Shown one piece after another: positions 1 to 10,562 of a stretch of 64,000 bases of DNA (the first letter of the stretch is position 1; each line of letters starts with the position of its first letter). Source of the stretch: Craspedostauros australis (Eukaryota; Bacillariophyta; Bacillariophyceae; Mastogloiales; Achnanthaceae); contig JAMXDE010000003.1 in NCBI GenBank assembly GCA_026770025.1, positions 992,001 to 1,056,000 on the forward strand. Reading direction: 5' to 3'. Below the pieces are notes generated by a model, which was not told the DNA's origin, searched no databases, and was given only the letters and a program-made list of their open reading frames with translations. Made by a program: the position numbers and the translations under genes.

Positions 1-3000
1 TCGAGCGGCGGTAGTACTTCCGTCGTTTTCGGCTGTTGGGGGCGATTCGCTGAGCCAACCTCGACATGGTGAGTCCGGAATGGAATGCCTTGAGAGATAG
101 GACCATCATTGAATGCTCTGCCTTGCAAAGATGCTCAAGTGGACCGATGCACTTCTTTGCCACCTGTAGTTCGCCAAAGTATGTTGCCAACTGCATGCAA
201 CCCCAAAACTTGTACATCCACTTGATCCATTCTGAAGGATCAGTATCTTTCACCGATATCGAGTCAACCAGACTCTTCCAGTTTTCTTGCGTCAATGATA
301 CTGTGAGATCGTTCTTGCCGCACAAGATCATCGACATATCGTGGGCAGGCACACAGATATCTTCTAAGATCTTGAGGCCGTAGTGTTGTGCTTGCCCAAG
401 CAATGATTTCATCACTCGACACAGTGGGATGAGAGGTAAACCAGCCGCAGATGCGAGGATCAAACTAATTGCCCAGCATCGGTATGCTGACTCCGGGTCG
501 CCTGTTTCCATTGCATCTTGCTGGCCTCGACGTAGATCGGCCAAGCACACGTGAACAGGCTGGGACCACGAGTCAACGAAGGTTTCCATCGCCAAAATGT
601 AACGACCAAAGAGGTATTTGGACTCAGTTACATCGATAATACGCCTCGACAAGGCAGCCAGCCGTTTGCCCAGACGTATCTTCTTGAAGACATTCATGAA
701 GATGATTCCAGCACAACAGAAGGCGTAGGCACCTTCTGCGCATAGACCATGTTTCAGTGTGAGCCGAACTTGTCGGAACAGAATGAAAATCAATGTCCCA
801 ATCTGGTTCGAGCAGTGAGCTGAGAAACCTGCATGCTCCAATATCTCCATTGTCAGCTTCATCTTGGGGTTCATCGTGACGGAGAGGTTCATGACCTCGT
901 CGTCCGTGTGTTTGGAGAAGTAGGCATTGATCTTCTGAAAATCCCTGAGAGCGAGGAATAAGTGATTCCTCACAGGGACTGTCTCCAACAGCTTGAGTGA
1001 TTGGAGCTGGAGATCCAACGACTCTTTGAATCGTTCCAAGCGATTCAATGCCTTGGCTAATGACAAGTTCATCAAGATCTTGTCCTCCATGGCCTGATCC
1101 GATCTCGTCACGATGGTCTGACACAGCATCAGTCCCTTATCGTAGTTGCCGAGGGTCAGCTCGGTCTCAGATAGGCTATGATACACATCCCTGCATAGAT
1201 TGTGCTGCGTCTTCCATGGATCAGCAATCTTGATTTCAAGATTCGTCAAGGCTCGGTTCAGATACTTCACTGCTGGAACGAGTGCAGTGACACTAATCGC
1301 GAGCTGTCCTGCCTTGAGGTTGAGATGGACGAGATCGATGGCTGGGATGATATGATCAGAGACCGTGAGCGACGACACGTTCTCGAGGTGGTCCGCAGCC
1401 ATGAACCACATCCAGTCTTCACCCAGCATGGGATCAGATGCGATCTCCATGAGATACTTGCCAATCCGATACTTCATTCGGTCCAGCTCGTCGCCTGGAG
1501 GGGTCAACGAGAAGGCTGCCTGTTGAATTCGGTCATGGGCGAAGCGGAATGTCGCGCCCGAGTCGACAAGGCGCTGTGTCCGGTCTGTGTCCGCCTCGAT
1601 TCTCTCTAGCAGCTCCTCTTTCACTGCCATGCTCAATGCTTCACCGACACTCATCTCCGCCACTGCCAGGGTATTCCTTGTGCCAGCATCAGCTGCTTGA
1701 TGTACCTGACGCCCCTCCATTTCCCAATCCACCAGCGTCTCCAATAGAGACTGACGGAACGTCGATCGTAGAAACGACGCCATCTGCAAACACTTTTGCA
1801 TATCCTCTGGCAGTGAATACAGCTTCGATATGATCAGGTCAACCACATTCGCCGATAGGTCCATTTCGTCAGCTGCCCGCTTTTCATCCCATTCCCACTG
1901 CATCGTTTGGATGCTGCACGTGAGAACCTTGCGACGGCGCAATCCCTCCAACGCTTGAATGATGTAGAACACGTTGCCTTGCGTCTTGTCATGAAGCAGC
2001 TTCGCTAGAGGTGCGGTTGTGATGGTATCCAACCGAAGTGACGATGCGAGAAGCTCCGCAGTTTGAGTGACAGTGAGATCGTTGAGAGGGATGTCATGGA
2101 CGGTCTTTCCATTGGTTTGCCATTGCGAGACGGCGGTGGTGAGGTGATGTTGAGGGTCGTTGTGCACCTCGTTGGATCGATATGATCCGATCATGAGAAG
2201 GTTGCGGATGGATGGATCGAGGAGAATCTCTGTGATGAGCTTGAGCGATTGCCCATCGACCCATTGGAGATCTGCTCATGTGCATACAGTTGTGTGAATG
2301 TGAAAAATCAAAGATTGGGGGTGTGGTACAAGGGCGGTTCAGTGAAATGGTTCAGTGAAATGATAGTGTGCAGTGTGGTATGGCGTGGTAGTGCACACGT
2401 GAAACGAAAGGTATGGGCGGCGCAAGCAAGTATCCGAGTCTGCAACACTATGCGCTGCCGTTGGTTTCACTCACCGTCCAGATAGAGCACGAGCGGGCGA
2501 TCATTCGTACAGATGGCCTTGAGGATCACCTTGAAACCATGTACGAGTCGAGGCCATTCCTTTTCTCTCGATCTCACACCTACGCGTTGGTCCGCATCGA
2601 GGAGCGATACTGTCGTCATCGATTTTGCGCCAACTGACTGCTCTTCGATTGACGATGTGGTGTGACCAATTGGTTTCGTGGTGGCGTTGTGGTTGTTGCG
2701 GTTCATCATCCGGAATGGCTTGGAATGCGGCTGTGCCCATTCTTGTTCTTCGCTCGCACCGTTTCCGCTTGCAGCGATCTGGAGGTTGCTTTGGTAGTTG
2801 CTGTCGAACATATTGGAGAGGCCAAGAATGAGTTTGCACATGCGGTCACACTGGGCATCGTCCATCTTGTTGCGAATGGTATCCCGAATGCGGTTCCTCT
2901 CCGCAACATCATCGGCCTCGCCAGTCTCCCCGAGATGCTCGAAGAAACTAGACAGAGCGTCGACGATGGCCGACAAGTTGCCCGCGTTGTTGAACTGGTC

Positions 3001-3693
3001 GTACTTTCCCTTGCCAACGTGGCATGGGTGCATATCCGACTGTCGTTTCGTTTTCTCGACTTTCATTTGTACAGCGGTATCACTTCCATCTGATGCTGGT
3101 GGCACAGTGTCCAAAGGAGATGTTTTGACACCCAAGTCCCCCAGGAAGCGATTCACCAACGCTGACTTTCCTGTCCCGGAGTATCCATGGATGAGCACAA
3201 CCTGCGCCTCCTTGTCGCCCTTTTTCGCGCCGCTTGTGATGTCGTCGCCGCTGCCGGCTGATGTCTTGGATGATTTGCGGCAAATGCATGCATAGATCGA
3301 GTTCAGTCGTTCCAGCTCGTCTTCGCGTCCAACAAAGCGATCGAACCGTAGCCGATCCCACCGCCCGCTGCTTGTGCTGTGACCATGGTTACCGTCGGTG
3401 CCATCGGGGTTATCGTCGCGATCCACGTCGTTGTGTTCAACATCCGAATCTGAGTGGCTGTGCGTATCATGGTCACCATCATCATCATCATCATCATCAA
3501 TACTGTAGATGCTGTAAACGTTGGATTCACGCGTTGAGCTGGCTGTTTCCTCCACCGTGTTGGTGGCAGCATCTGAAGCGGCGACAGCATTTGTGTTCGT
3601 GTCACTCCCACTATGTCCTTGCGACAGCGAAACATGATGGCCACGGTTGAGTGATGGAATGCGGAGGTCCTTTGAGGAGCGGCGAGTCGACAT
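1..3693 (-). CDS. Large predicted ATPase (AAA/STAND-like NTPase), partial, two exons, runs off left edge
   Basis: Exon 1 (3693-2475) starts at an ATG and encodes 406 residues plus one base. Exon 2 (2271-1) stays open to the window edge, so the product is at least about 1163 residues. The N-terminus is low-complexity, with an Asp/His run near residues 65-100 encoded by an ATC/CAT repeat. A domain start (VGREDELERL) lies near 121 and Walker A GYSGTGKS at 170-177. Walker B is rebuilt only after splicing: LVLYLD joins DLQWVDGQSL. Downstream, motifs such as WEWDEKRAADEMDLSANVVDL and ISKLYSLPEDMQK line up with the next gene. The family resembles COG3899-type predicted ATPases with TPR-like helical tails, often fused to kinase or cyclase domains (family knowledge). 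Its exact signalling role is unknown. It lies head-to-tail with a paralogue on the same strand. Confidence 0.85.
2272..2474 (-). other. Spliceosomal intron (203 bp) splitting Walker B
   Basis: On the minus strand the donor reads G|GTGAGTG and the acceptor CATGAGCAG|ATCTCC. Removing 203 bp, which is not a multiple of three, fuses GAC G with AT CTC to give the Walker B run LYLDDLQWVD. Without splicing the frame ends in a stop two codons into the intron. Confidence 0.9.
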
Positions 3694-5350
3694 GATGCCT
3701 TGGTGCTTTCCAGTTGTGATCAGGTCGCAGCGACGATTATGTCTTCAGCAGGCAGCAGAGTAGTCGTACGGATTGCGCTGGATTGTCATGTGGTAGGCAT
3801 GTGATGGACGGCCATCAACGAAGTCTGCCACAAGTCTGGACTGCGTCACCTTTGTCGGAAGACCTTCGCGGATTCTGTCCCAATGATGACCAACGACACT
3901 CGTCAAAAAGACGAATTGGTCATCTTGAGGTCTTTCGAATGGACTGTTTAAATGCATCTATGACAATTGATAAAATTGTGAGGAAGACATCCCACTGGTC
4001 CAAGTTGAAGAATGTCTCCCATTTCTGAGCGTTTTCGCAACACTGTTGTAATACACAAGTTATACCTATTCTGCCGCAGATTTTGAATACGGACATGTCG
4101 AAGGACAAACTACACGACAGTCATCCCGAATTAGACTACTCTACTGAAGACAGTAGAACAGGAAGATCGTGTATTCGCACAAAACGCATGAGCAGTAGTC
4201 CAGTAAACACGCACGGACATCTACCACAGAATGCTCTGAGAAGTAGCAACAGAGGCACACAGATAAGAATACAGCGAATGTTCGTACGAATAAGGCTACG
4301 ATTGGTGCAGCTGTTGGGCTGAGGGGCCTTGTCCAGTCAGAATTCTGGCACCAACCTTCTCTCCATTCCACCCAGCGCCTGAAACCCAGCATCGCGTCCA
4401 GTTCAGGCTTTGGAGCAGACGTTTCGTTTTGTAAATGATGATGATGCCACTCCGATCTGCACACAGCCGTCTCGCTAGCCGCCATGAGTAGCACCTGTGC
4501 TACCTTCTGCAGTCTGCATTTTACTTCGTCTACAGCCTAAGGCACGATTTTGCCCACCTTCTTCCTTCAGTTCTCGACGGGGTGTGTCATGGAACTAAAC
4601 GCTTCAGTTCTCAGAAGTCGCGGTTCCAGCATATTGGCTCTCTGCGATTGGAAGGTTCAAGACATCAAGGTGCCCCGCCTTCGATGCGCTGATGGATCAC
4701 AAGGTAAAAAAGTAGACCTCTTACTGCGCCACACATCAGAACAGAGTGCCTTGTCGGATGGGTATGTGAATCCATCACCAGAGGCCATGGATCAAGAGCA
4801 CACCTGTTGGAGGACTGGGAACTGACGCGGTTCAGATTCGTCTGTACCATAAATCCCAAGGTTCCTCTGCCGGAGTCTCAACGCGGAACATGCAATAGAC
4901 GATATCTTCACGTATGGGACCAAATGCATGTTCACGCATGAAGCAAACTGAGAAGGGTGCAGGCGTCTGCCCCTGGCGTTCGTGTTGTTGTTCATCCATG
5001 TATTCAGCCGAAGTTGCTGGTTTCGTGTTCCTCTCGTCTTTGTTGGCGCCAGTAAAAAGTGAGTTGTCTGTGCTGGTGCGCGTAGCGAAGAAATCGACAC
5101 AGATCGTACGAATCAACAGGTCAATCCGTTTCGACGATTCGATGGATTGTTGGGACACCAGCGCTCTGCTGTTAGTATCACAAACATGACTAGACTGGAC
5201 TTGACTAGGCTTTTAGTATCGTTTGCGTCGGAATTCAACCTCGGGCGATTTGGAAGGGATCTACCATTGTTGGTTGAGATCATACAGTACTATAGTACGA
5301 CTATGCATCTGTGGCTACTCTATTTCACTTCTCCCCGGTGCTCGCCCTCT
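3694..5350. other. Intergenic region between the two ATPase genes
   Basis: About 1.66 kb separates the ATG of the left ATPase gene from the stop of the right one. It should hold the promoter of the former and the 3' UTR of the latter, both on the minus strand. All ORFs are short and lack recognisable motifs. I see no repeat or RNA gene. Confidence 0.6.
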
Positions 5351-8300
5351 TTACCCAAACAGGTCCTGTGTCTTTGCCTTCAGCACTTCCACCTTCTTCA
5401 AGGCCCCCCACTCCCTGTACAACCTCGATGACTCTCCGTACCGATACTTTGCGTCATCGCAACGACCGTAATCCATCAAACAATCTGCAAGTCTCTCATT
5501 CGCCAGTGCCTGATCATGAACATACCCACGCTGCGATGTGCTTTGGATGGCCTGCGTATAAGCTGTGACGGCTTTGCTGTGCTTTCCGCGCAGGAATTGT
5601 TCTTCGGCATCTAGAATTGTGAGGTAGTGGGGGCAGTTGGGATGGCCCTGCTTGTTCCACACCTTCAGCTGCTTTGTGCATTGCTGGGCCGTCCTGAGGT
5701 ATTTCCGCCTCGATTTGGCGCCTTGTTGTGATGCAGCCAGACAATTCAGCGCTGTGCGAAAAAAGTTTGGGGCCGGGGCGAACGTGCCCATTGTCGCCTT
5801 GGCGAAGGCGAAAACGGATGGGGCTGCGAGATTGGCGCCCATCTCGTATTCGCCGAAGTGGGAGCATAGCTCTGCTTTGCTCATGGCGAGTGCGTGCTTC
5901 TGAGTGTTGGCCATCAAGCCAACCGTATCGTCGGTGCCCTTGCGTTCGTCGAAGGCGTCCCCGATGAGGAGGACGGTATGCTTGGATGTGCCGCGGAGGT
6001 TCATAACCCTCTGCCACGCCATCGACAGGAAGTGATGCTGCTGGGTCTGCTTGAAATCCAGCATCACTTTGGCGTACATGGCGCAATCGGCATCGACTTG
6101 GGAAAGCCGAGTTCCGTCAAAAAAGGAGAACGCGATGTAATTGGAGATGCTCCACGACGCAGTTTCCAAATCGCCACATGCCGTGGCCGTGCGATACGCC
6201 TCCATGAACGGCTCTTTGATCTCTTCCAATGGCTGGTTCCAGTGCTGTATCAACGAGTAGAAATTGAAGATAATTGCAGGTTGGGTGGCGGGGTGATCTA
6301 GCTTTCTCAGAATATCAAGTGAAGCTCGTCCCAGATTCTCACGTGCCTTGACATCGCCCATGGCTGATCCCGTTATGAGGCCCAGGAAGATGAAGGCGAT
6401 CGGGGAATGCTCGGACATGCCGTACTTGAACGTTCGTTGAAAAGTCTTGAGGGCGATGATGGGTATGAGCTCTGGGTCGGCGAGGTAGCAAAGCGTGACA
6501 AGCTTACCCAACGTGCTCATCACTGCTTCCTCCTTCTCATTTTCATTCAGCGGGAGCTTTGCAATGGATTCCGATGTCAACGAACGAGCGGCACGCTTCA
6601 CCTTGAGGAGTCCAGAGATGATCGCAAATGTTCGTTTCATCCCGGGCTTTGGTATGTTGCATCCCAACATTGCTAGGACGCTCAAGCAAAGCTGTACTGC
6701 AGCGGATTCCTTGTCATCTCTCTTGTGCTCTGCTGCAGCGATGTCTGCCAGTGTGTGGTAGGCATCGATCTTCTCCAAGATATCGCACTTGGATTCGACG
6801 ATGATGTTGCAGTATCTGTGGGACCTACCGAGATCGCTTGTGACGAATGCGCACTCTGCCGCAGAGGAGTACACGTGCAACGTCTCTTCCTGCATCACGT
6901 CCCAATGATTGGGTGGGAGAAGGTTGATAGCACAACGGAAGTATCCGAGGGCCAACCGAAATGCGGAACAACCAACAGCCTTGGTGCCGGCGTCGAAGTT
7001 GAGCATCATCACTCGCTTGCGGCGGTCGCTCTTGTTAGAGTCCGGGATCAGGTCTGGTCTTGTGTTGACAAGGTTCGTGACCATGAAGATACGTTCATCA
7101 AGCTCATCTTGGGATAGACCGAAGAGGAGGATCTCTCCCACGCGATACTTGAGCTCTGAGAGCTGCTCCTGCTCCACCATGTCCAGCGCTGCCTCCTGGA
7201 CCTTGTCGTGGCTGAAGTTGAAGATGGTGAATTGTCTCGTTCTTGCTTTCCGCTTTGTGTTGGTGCTGGATTGCGTCTTGCTCGATGCGTTGGTTGTATC
7301 GATGTCTATCGCGTAGTTGTCGGCGACCTTGACACTGGCAGATCGTTCCAGCAAGCCTTCACGTTCGCAGGTGCGGAGCATCTTGCGGATCCCGCTGTTG
7401 GAGACGAAGCGGCTGATACCGAACAGCTTGCGGACGAAAGCCGAATGGGCTGAGTGGATGGAGAGGCCGCGCATCACCACACAGATGGTTGAGTAGGAGA
7501 AGGATGCACCCAGACATGCCGCGATGGGCAAGATCTGTCTGGCATCCTGCACCTGATGCAGTTTGTTCTTCATGAGCTCGATGACGTTGCTAGTGAGTGG
7601 TGACTTGGCCTCCATCTCATCATCATTCCAGACCCATTCCCATGTGAGTGTTGATACTGTCGATGGTGTCGATGTTGTTGATGCTGTGGTTGTTGGCGCT
7701 GGTGACGGTGGCGGCGTCGACCCTGTCGTTGTGGCCAGCTCGGGCAGAAGCATCGATGGATTGTACTGGAGCAGCCGGTCGTCGACCAATGAATGGAGGA
7801 ACCGTTGCACGAAGAAGGGATTCCCGCCCGTCTTGTTGTACACGATGTCTGCAAAACGTGCCACGGTCTCATAGCGTTCATCGTTCGTTCCATCATCTCG
7901 GTTGCTGTGATCAGCGGTGTTGCTGTATGGGATGTCATCCTGGGGTTTGAGGAGACAGCACAGCAGCTCCTTGACGTGATCCAGCTCGAGGTCCTGGATG
8001 GGAAGCTTGATGATGCGGAGCGATCGCTCGCGTTTGGATTCATCTAGCGCCAACAACGTGGTCTTGAGGATGCGATTCTCTTCCAGTAGATTGGATCGGT
8101 AACATCCGATGACCATCAGTGACGAGTTGTTGGTGTCGAGCATCCACGCTTGGAGGATGTCCAGCGATGCCTTGTCGGCCCATTGGATGTCATCGATGAC
8201 GAAGATGAGGGGACAGAAGTTGCAGATGATCTGGATCAACCTCCGCAGAGCGAACTTGAGCCGATCACCGTGGGCACGGTACCCGATTTGATCATTCCAC

Positions 8301-9409
8301 GGTCTCGCTAGACTGTGTCTGCCAGATGTACATGTCGATAGACTGGCAACAGAAGCATCGTCCCTTGTGGCTGTGCCGAGAACGAGTGCATGCTGAATGC
8401 CATAGACGACCTGAGGGAGGTCCGGGATGACAGCGGACAGCACCCTGATCTCTCCCTTGGTGAGGCCCTTGGTCAAGAGCTTCCGAAGGGCGGAAAGCCG
8501 TCGAGGATCGTCGAGAGCGGATGATGTGTGTTGGTCAGCTGCTGGGGAGTGTGTTGAAGAAGTGCCGGGATGGCTGGGCGAAGAAAGGTTGCTGCGAGCC
8601 CGCTCGCTTTCCAATGATGTGGAAAGGGTCTTGTCACCCATGTTGAGGGATGACATGATGACTTTGGCGTGGATGTCTTCTTCGTCGCGAGGCAAGCATA
8701 GGATCTGGTTGCATAGATCCATCAATGCAGACTTGATCCCAGCGTACGGTTGCTCCGCATTCATCTTGGAGATCTCGCACTTGCCAGACACGAAGAAGCC
8801 GTGGAAGGGGCGGTGCACGTTGCTGCTGCTGTTGGTGGCAGTGTTGGCAACGGTGGCGTTGTGCGTTGCCGCAAATTTCTTGACTTGCATGGCAAGTGCA
8901 GTCTTTCCACTTCCCGAATGTCCCGAGATGAGAACGAGCGTTCTCTTGGATGATCGTACCGTTTGCAACATCATCTCATCGTCGATGTTGGATGATGACT
9001 CTGTTGACGAGTCTGTTGTCGCATTCGCTGGCTCCTCCGAGATACTGTGACAATGAGCTGTGCTGTTGGCTTTGTCCACGTGGACAAAGGATTGCTTCTC
9101 GCGTCGCAGGCAGGTGATGTTGAATACGTGTCGCAGCATGCGGATCTCCTTGCTCCTGCCAATGAGACCGACTGCCTCGAAGGGTAATTCCTGGTCATTC
9201 CGCTGAAGCGGGTTCTGTGAGTCAAATGGAGTGATGGCAGACGAAGCATCGTCGATCACGCTGCCATCTTCCTGCGTAGACTGCCGCTTCAGCTGTGGCT
9301 TTGATGTGATAGCATCGACATCATCGACGGCATCATTGGTCACATCATGTTGGATGGAGATACCGGCGTTGTTGGCATCGGTGCGGCGTGAGATGGCTCC
9401 GGGCGTCAT
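5351..9409 (-). CDS. Large predicted ATPase with TPR-like C-terminus, complete, single exon
   Basis: This is an uninterrupted ORF. The longest version begins at a GTG (9493); the first in-frame ATG is at 9409 and gives 1352 residues (MTPGAISRR start). From that start Walker A GHSGSGKT is at about 163-170 and Walker B FVIDDIQWAD at about 403-412. A winged-helix/arm-like segment follows (WEWVWNDDEMEAKSPLTSNVIEL), then a long helical region with repeated Ala/Leu-rich hairpins to the C-terminus, as in TPR superhelices. The architecture matches the COG3899 predicted-ATPase family related to MalT/PknK-type STAND NTPases (family knowledge). No kinase, GAF or cyclase domain is visible, so this copy may be a truncated-architecture paralogue. 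Ser/Thr/Asn-rich low-complexity loops (for example residues 560-590) interrupt the domain, as is common in diatom proteins. Confidence 0.85.
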   Translation of the reverse strand: MTPGAISRRTDANNAGISIQHDVTNDAVDDVDAITSKPQLKRQSTQEDGSVIDDASSAITPFDSQNPLQRNDQELPFEAVGLIGRSKEIRMLRHVFNITCLRREKQSFVHVDKANSTAHCHSISEEPANATTDSSTESSSNIDDEMMLQTVRSSKRTLVLISGHSGSGKTALAMQVKKFAATHNATVANTATNSSSNVHRPFHGFFVSGKCEISKMNAEQPYAGIKSALMDLCNQILCLPRDEEDIHAKVIMSSLNMGDKTLSTSLESERARSNLSSPSHPGTSSTHSPAADQHTSSALDDPRRLSALRKLLTKGLTKGEIRVLSAVIPDLPQVVYGIQHALVLGTATRDDASVASLSTCTSGRHSLARPWNDQIGYRAHGDRLKFALRRLIQIICNFCPLIFVIDDIQWADKASLDILQAWMLDTNNSSLMVIGCYRSNLLEENRILKTTLLALDESKRERSLRIIKLPIQDLELDHVKELLCCLLKPQDDIPYSNTADHSNRDDGTNDERYETVARFADIVYNKTGGNPFFVQRFLHSLVDDRLLQYNPSMLLPELATTTGSTPPPSPAPTTTASTTSTPSTVSTLTWEWVWNDDEMEAKSPLTSNVIELMKNKLHQVQDARQILPIAACLGASFSYSTICVVMRGLSIHSAHSAFVRKLFGISRFVSNSGIRKMLRTCEREGLLERSASVKVADNYAIDIDTTNASSKTQSSTNTKRKARTRQFTIFNFSHDKVQEAALDMVEQEQLSELKYRVGEILLFGLSQDELDERIFMVTNLVNTRPDLIPDSNKSDRRKRVMMLNFDAGTKAVGCSAFRLALGYFRCAINLLPPNHWDVMQEETLHVYSSAAECAFVTSDLGRSHRYCNIIVESKCDILEKIDAYHTLADIAAAEHKRDDKESAAVQLCLSVLAMLGCNIPKPGMKRTFAIISGLLKVKRAARSLTSESIAKLPLNENEKEEAVMSTLGKLVTLCYLADPELIPIIALKTFQRTFKYGMSEHSPIAFIFLGLITGSAMGDVKARENLGRASLDILRKLDHPATQPAIIFNFYSLIQHWNQPLEEIKEPFMEAYRTATACGDLETASWSISNYIAFSFFDGTRLSQVDADCAMYAKVMLDFKQTQQHHFLSMAWQRVMNLRGTSKHTVLLIGDAFDERKGTDDTVGLMANTQKHALAMSKAELCSHFGEYEMGANLAAPSVFAFAKATMGTFAPAPNFFRTALNCLAASQQGAKSRRKYLRTAQQCTKQLKVWNKQGHPNCPHYLTILDAEEQFLRGKHSKAVTAYTQAIQSTSQRGYVHDQALANERLADCLMDYGRCDDAKYRYGESSRLYREWGALKKVEVLKAKTQDLFG

Positions 9410-10297
9410 TGTCGGATTGCACAATAGCGTGATGTGCAAGTCTGTGATACTCGATGCAATATGTGATGCGCAGTGTGATCGTACGTATGGCACGAGGGCA
9501 TGAATTGAGCCGGGATGTGCGCGGAACGCGAGAGAATGAGATTATGTGCTTGCTTGCGTCTGTGATGGCGTCTGGTCATTCCATCACGCTCCTTGCTGTG
9601 TGATTTGATGCTTCGTGTGGACAGTTTGTTCCCTCGACGTTCTCCCGCATGTTGTCACATGTCCACGAAAACGAAACATGGACTCTTGAGCAGGGCCGCC
9701 GCAGACGATGAACAGCTGTGACTGTGACTCCATCTGTCCATCCAACCAGCGAAAACTTCTTGGTGCCATGGTTGTGCCAGCCGACGGTCCGCCCATGTTT
9801 GGCACCGGCGATGTTGTGACTCCTCATGTGGTCAACCAATCGCACAAAGTAGAGAACGTTGGAGTGATACTCTCTTGTGCAAGCTCGTTGACGCAGAAGG
9901 CATGAACCTCGACAAGAAAGTGAGAGGCATGATTCTCCCTCAGGAGGATACGGAAAAGCACAGACCAGCGCGTCAAGTCTTGGAGCGTGTCTAAATTGTT
10001 AATTCTGACTTTCCAAAAAGGTCTGAAAATAGGGTTATTTTTTGAGAGGAATACGCGAATTGTATTTTCCCAAAGGTGCACTTGTCTGCGTGTCATCAGT
10101 GCTGTACGCGTCACTCTGTGTGGTTTGTCTGTTGTGACAACAACTGTGTGTTCGTTGACACAGATTGGCGTGTGTGGTTCTTTTGATGACTTCAGCTGTT
10201 GTGGTGCTTGATCCACACAAGGTGCCTCTGTTCTGGTACACAGCCGGCAAGTGTCATTGCACAAGGAGCGTTGGTAAATTGTTTGTTGGGTCGAAGT
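9410..10297. other. Upstream region of ATPase gene and left flank of element E1
   Basis: About 0.9 kb holds the presumed promoter of the minus-strand ATPase gene and the unrearranged flank of E1. It ends with GAAGT, the left copy of the E1 target-site duplication (10293-10297). No convincing ORF is present. Confidence 0.6.
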
Positions 10298-10428
10298 TGT
10301 TGGTGTACGGTCGCATGACAGACGGTGCAGCAGCAAATCCCATGTTCACAGCCTCTGCACAGTCGGAAATAATCATAATCACATCATCACACACACAACA
10401 CATCCCGTATCGTCTCCCGATCATCACA
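10298..10428 (+). repeat. 5' LTR of E1
   Basis: 131 bp, starting TGTTGGTGTACGG and ending CGATCATCACA, identical by eye to the copy at 16274-16404. It is preceded by the target duplication GAAGT. Confidence 0.95.
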
Positions 10429-10438
10429 GGTTATGAGG
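10429..10438 (+). other. Candidate primer-binding site of E1 (tRNA-Met anticodon loop)
   Basis: GGTTATGAGG directly follows the 5' LTR. Its complement CUCAUAACC is the anticodon loop of Met tRNAs (CAU anticodon) plus two stem bases. Drosophila copia likewise primes from a cleaved initiator tRNA-Met half. The match is only about 9 nt and the next stem base does not fit, so this is tentative. Confidence 0.45.
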
Positions 10439-10562
10439 AAATAAGCTTTAGTGCTAATCCTGCTACTCTGTACCCTCTGCTGTTACTGGAAATACCCATC
10501 CGCGCAGCTTCCTTTCTCGCTCCTTCCCTCGCTCTCTACACCCGTTCCACTTTTGCCCCATC

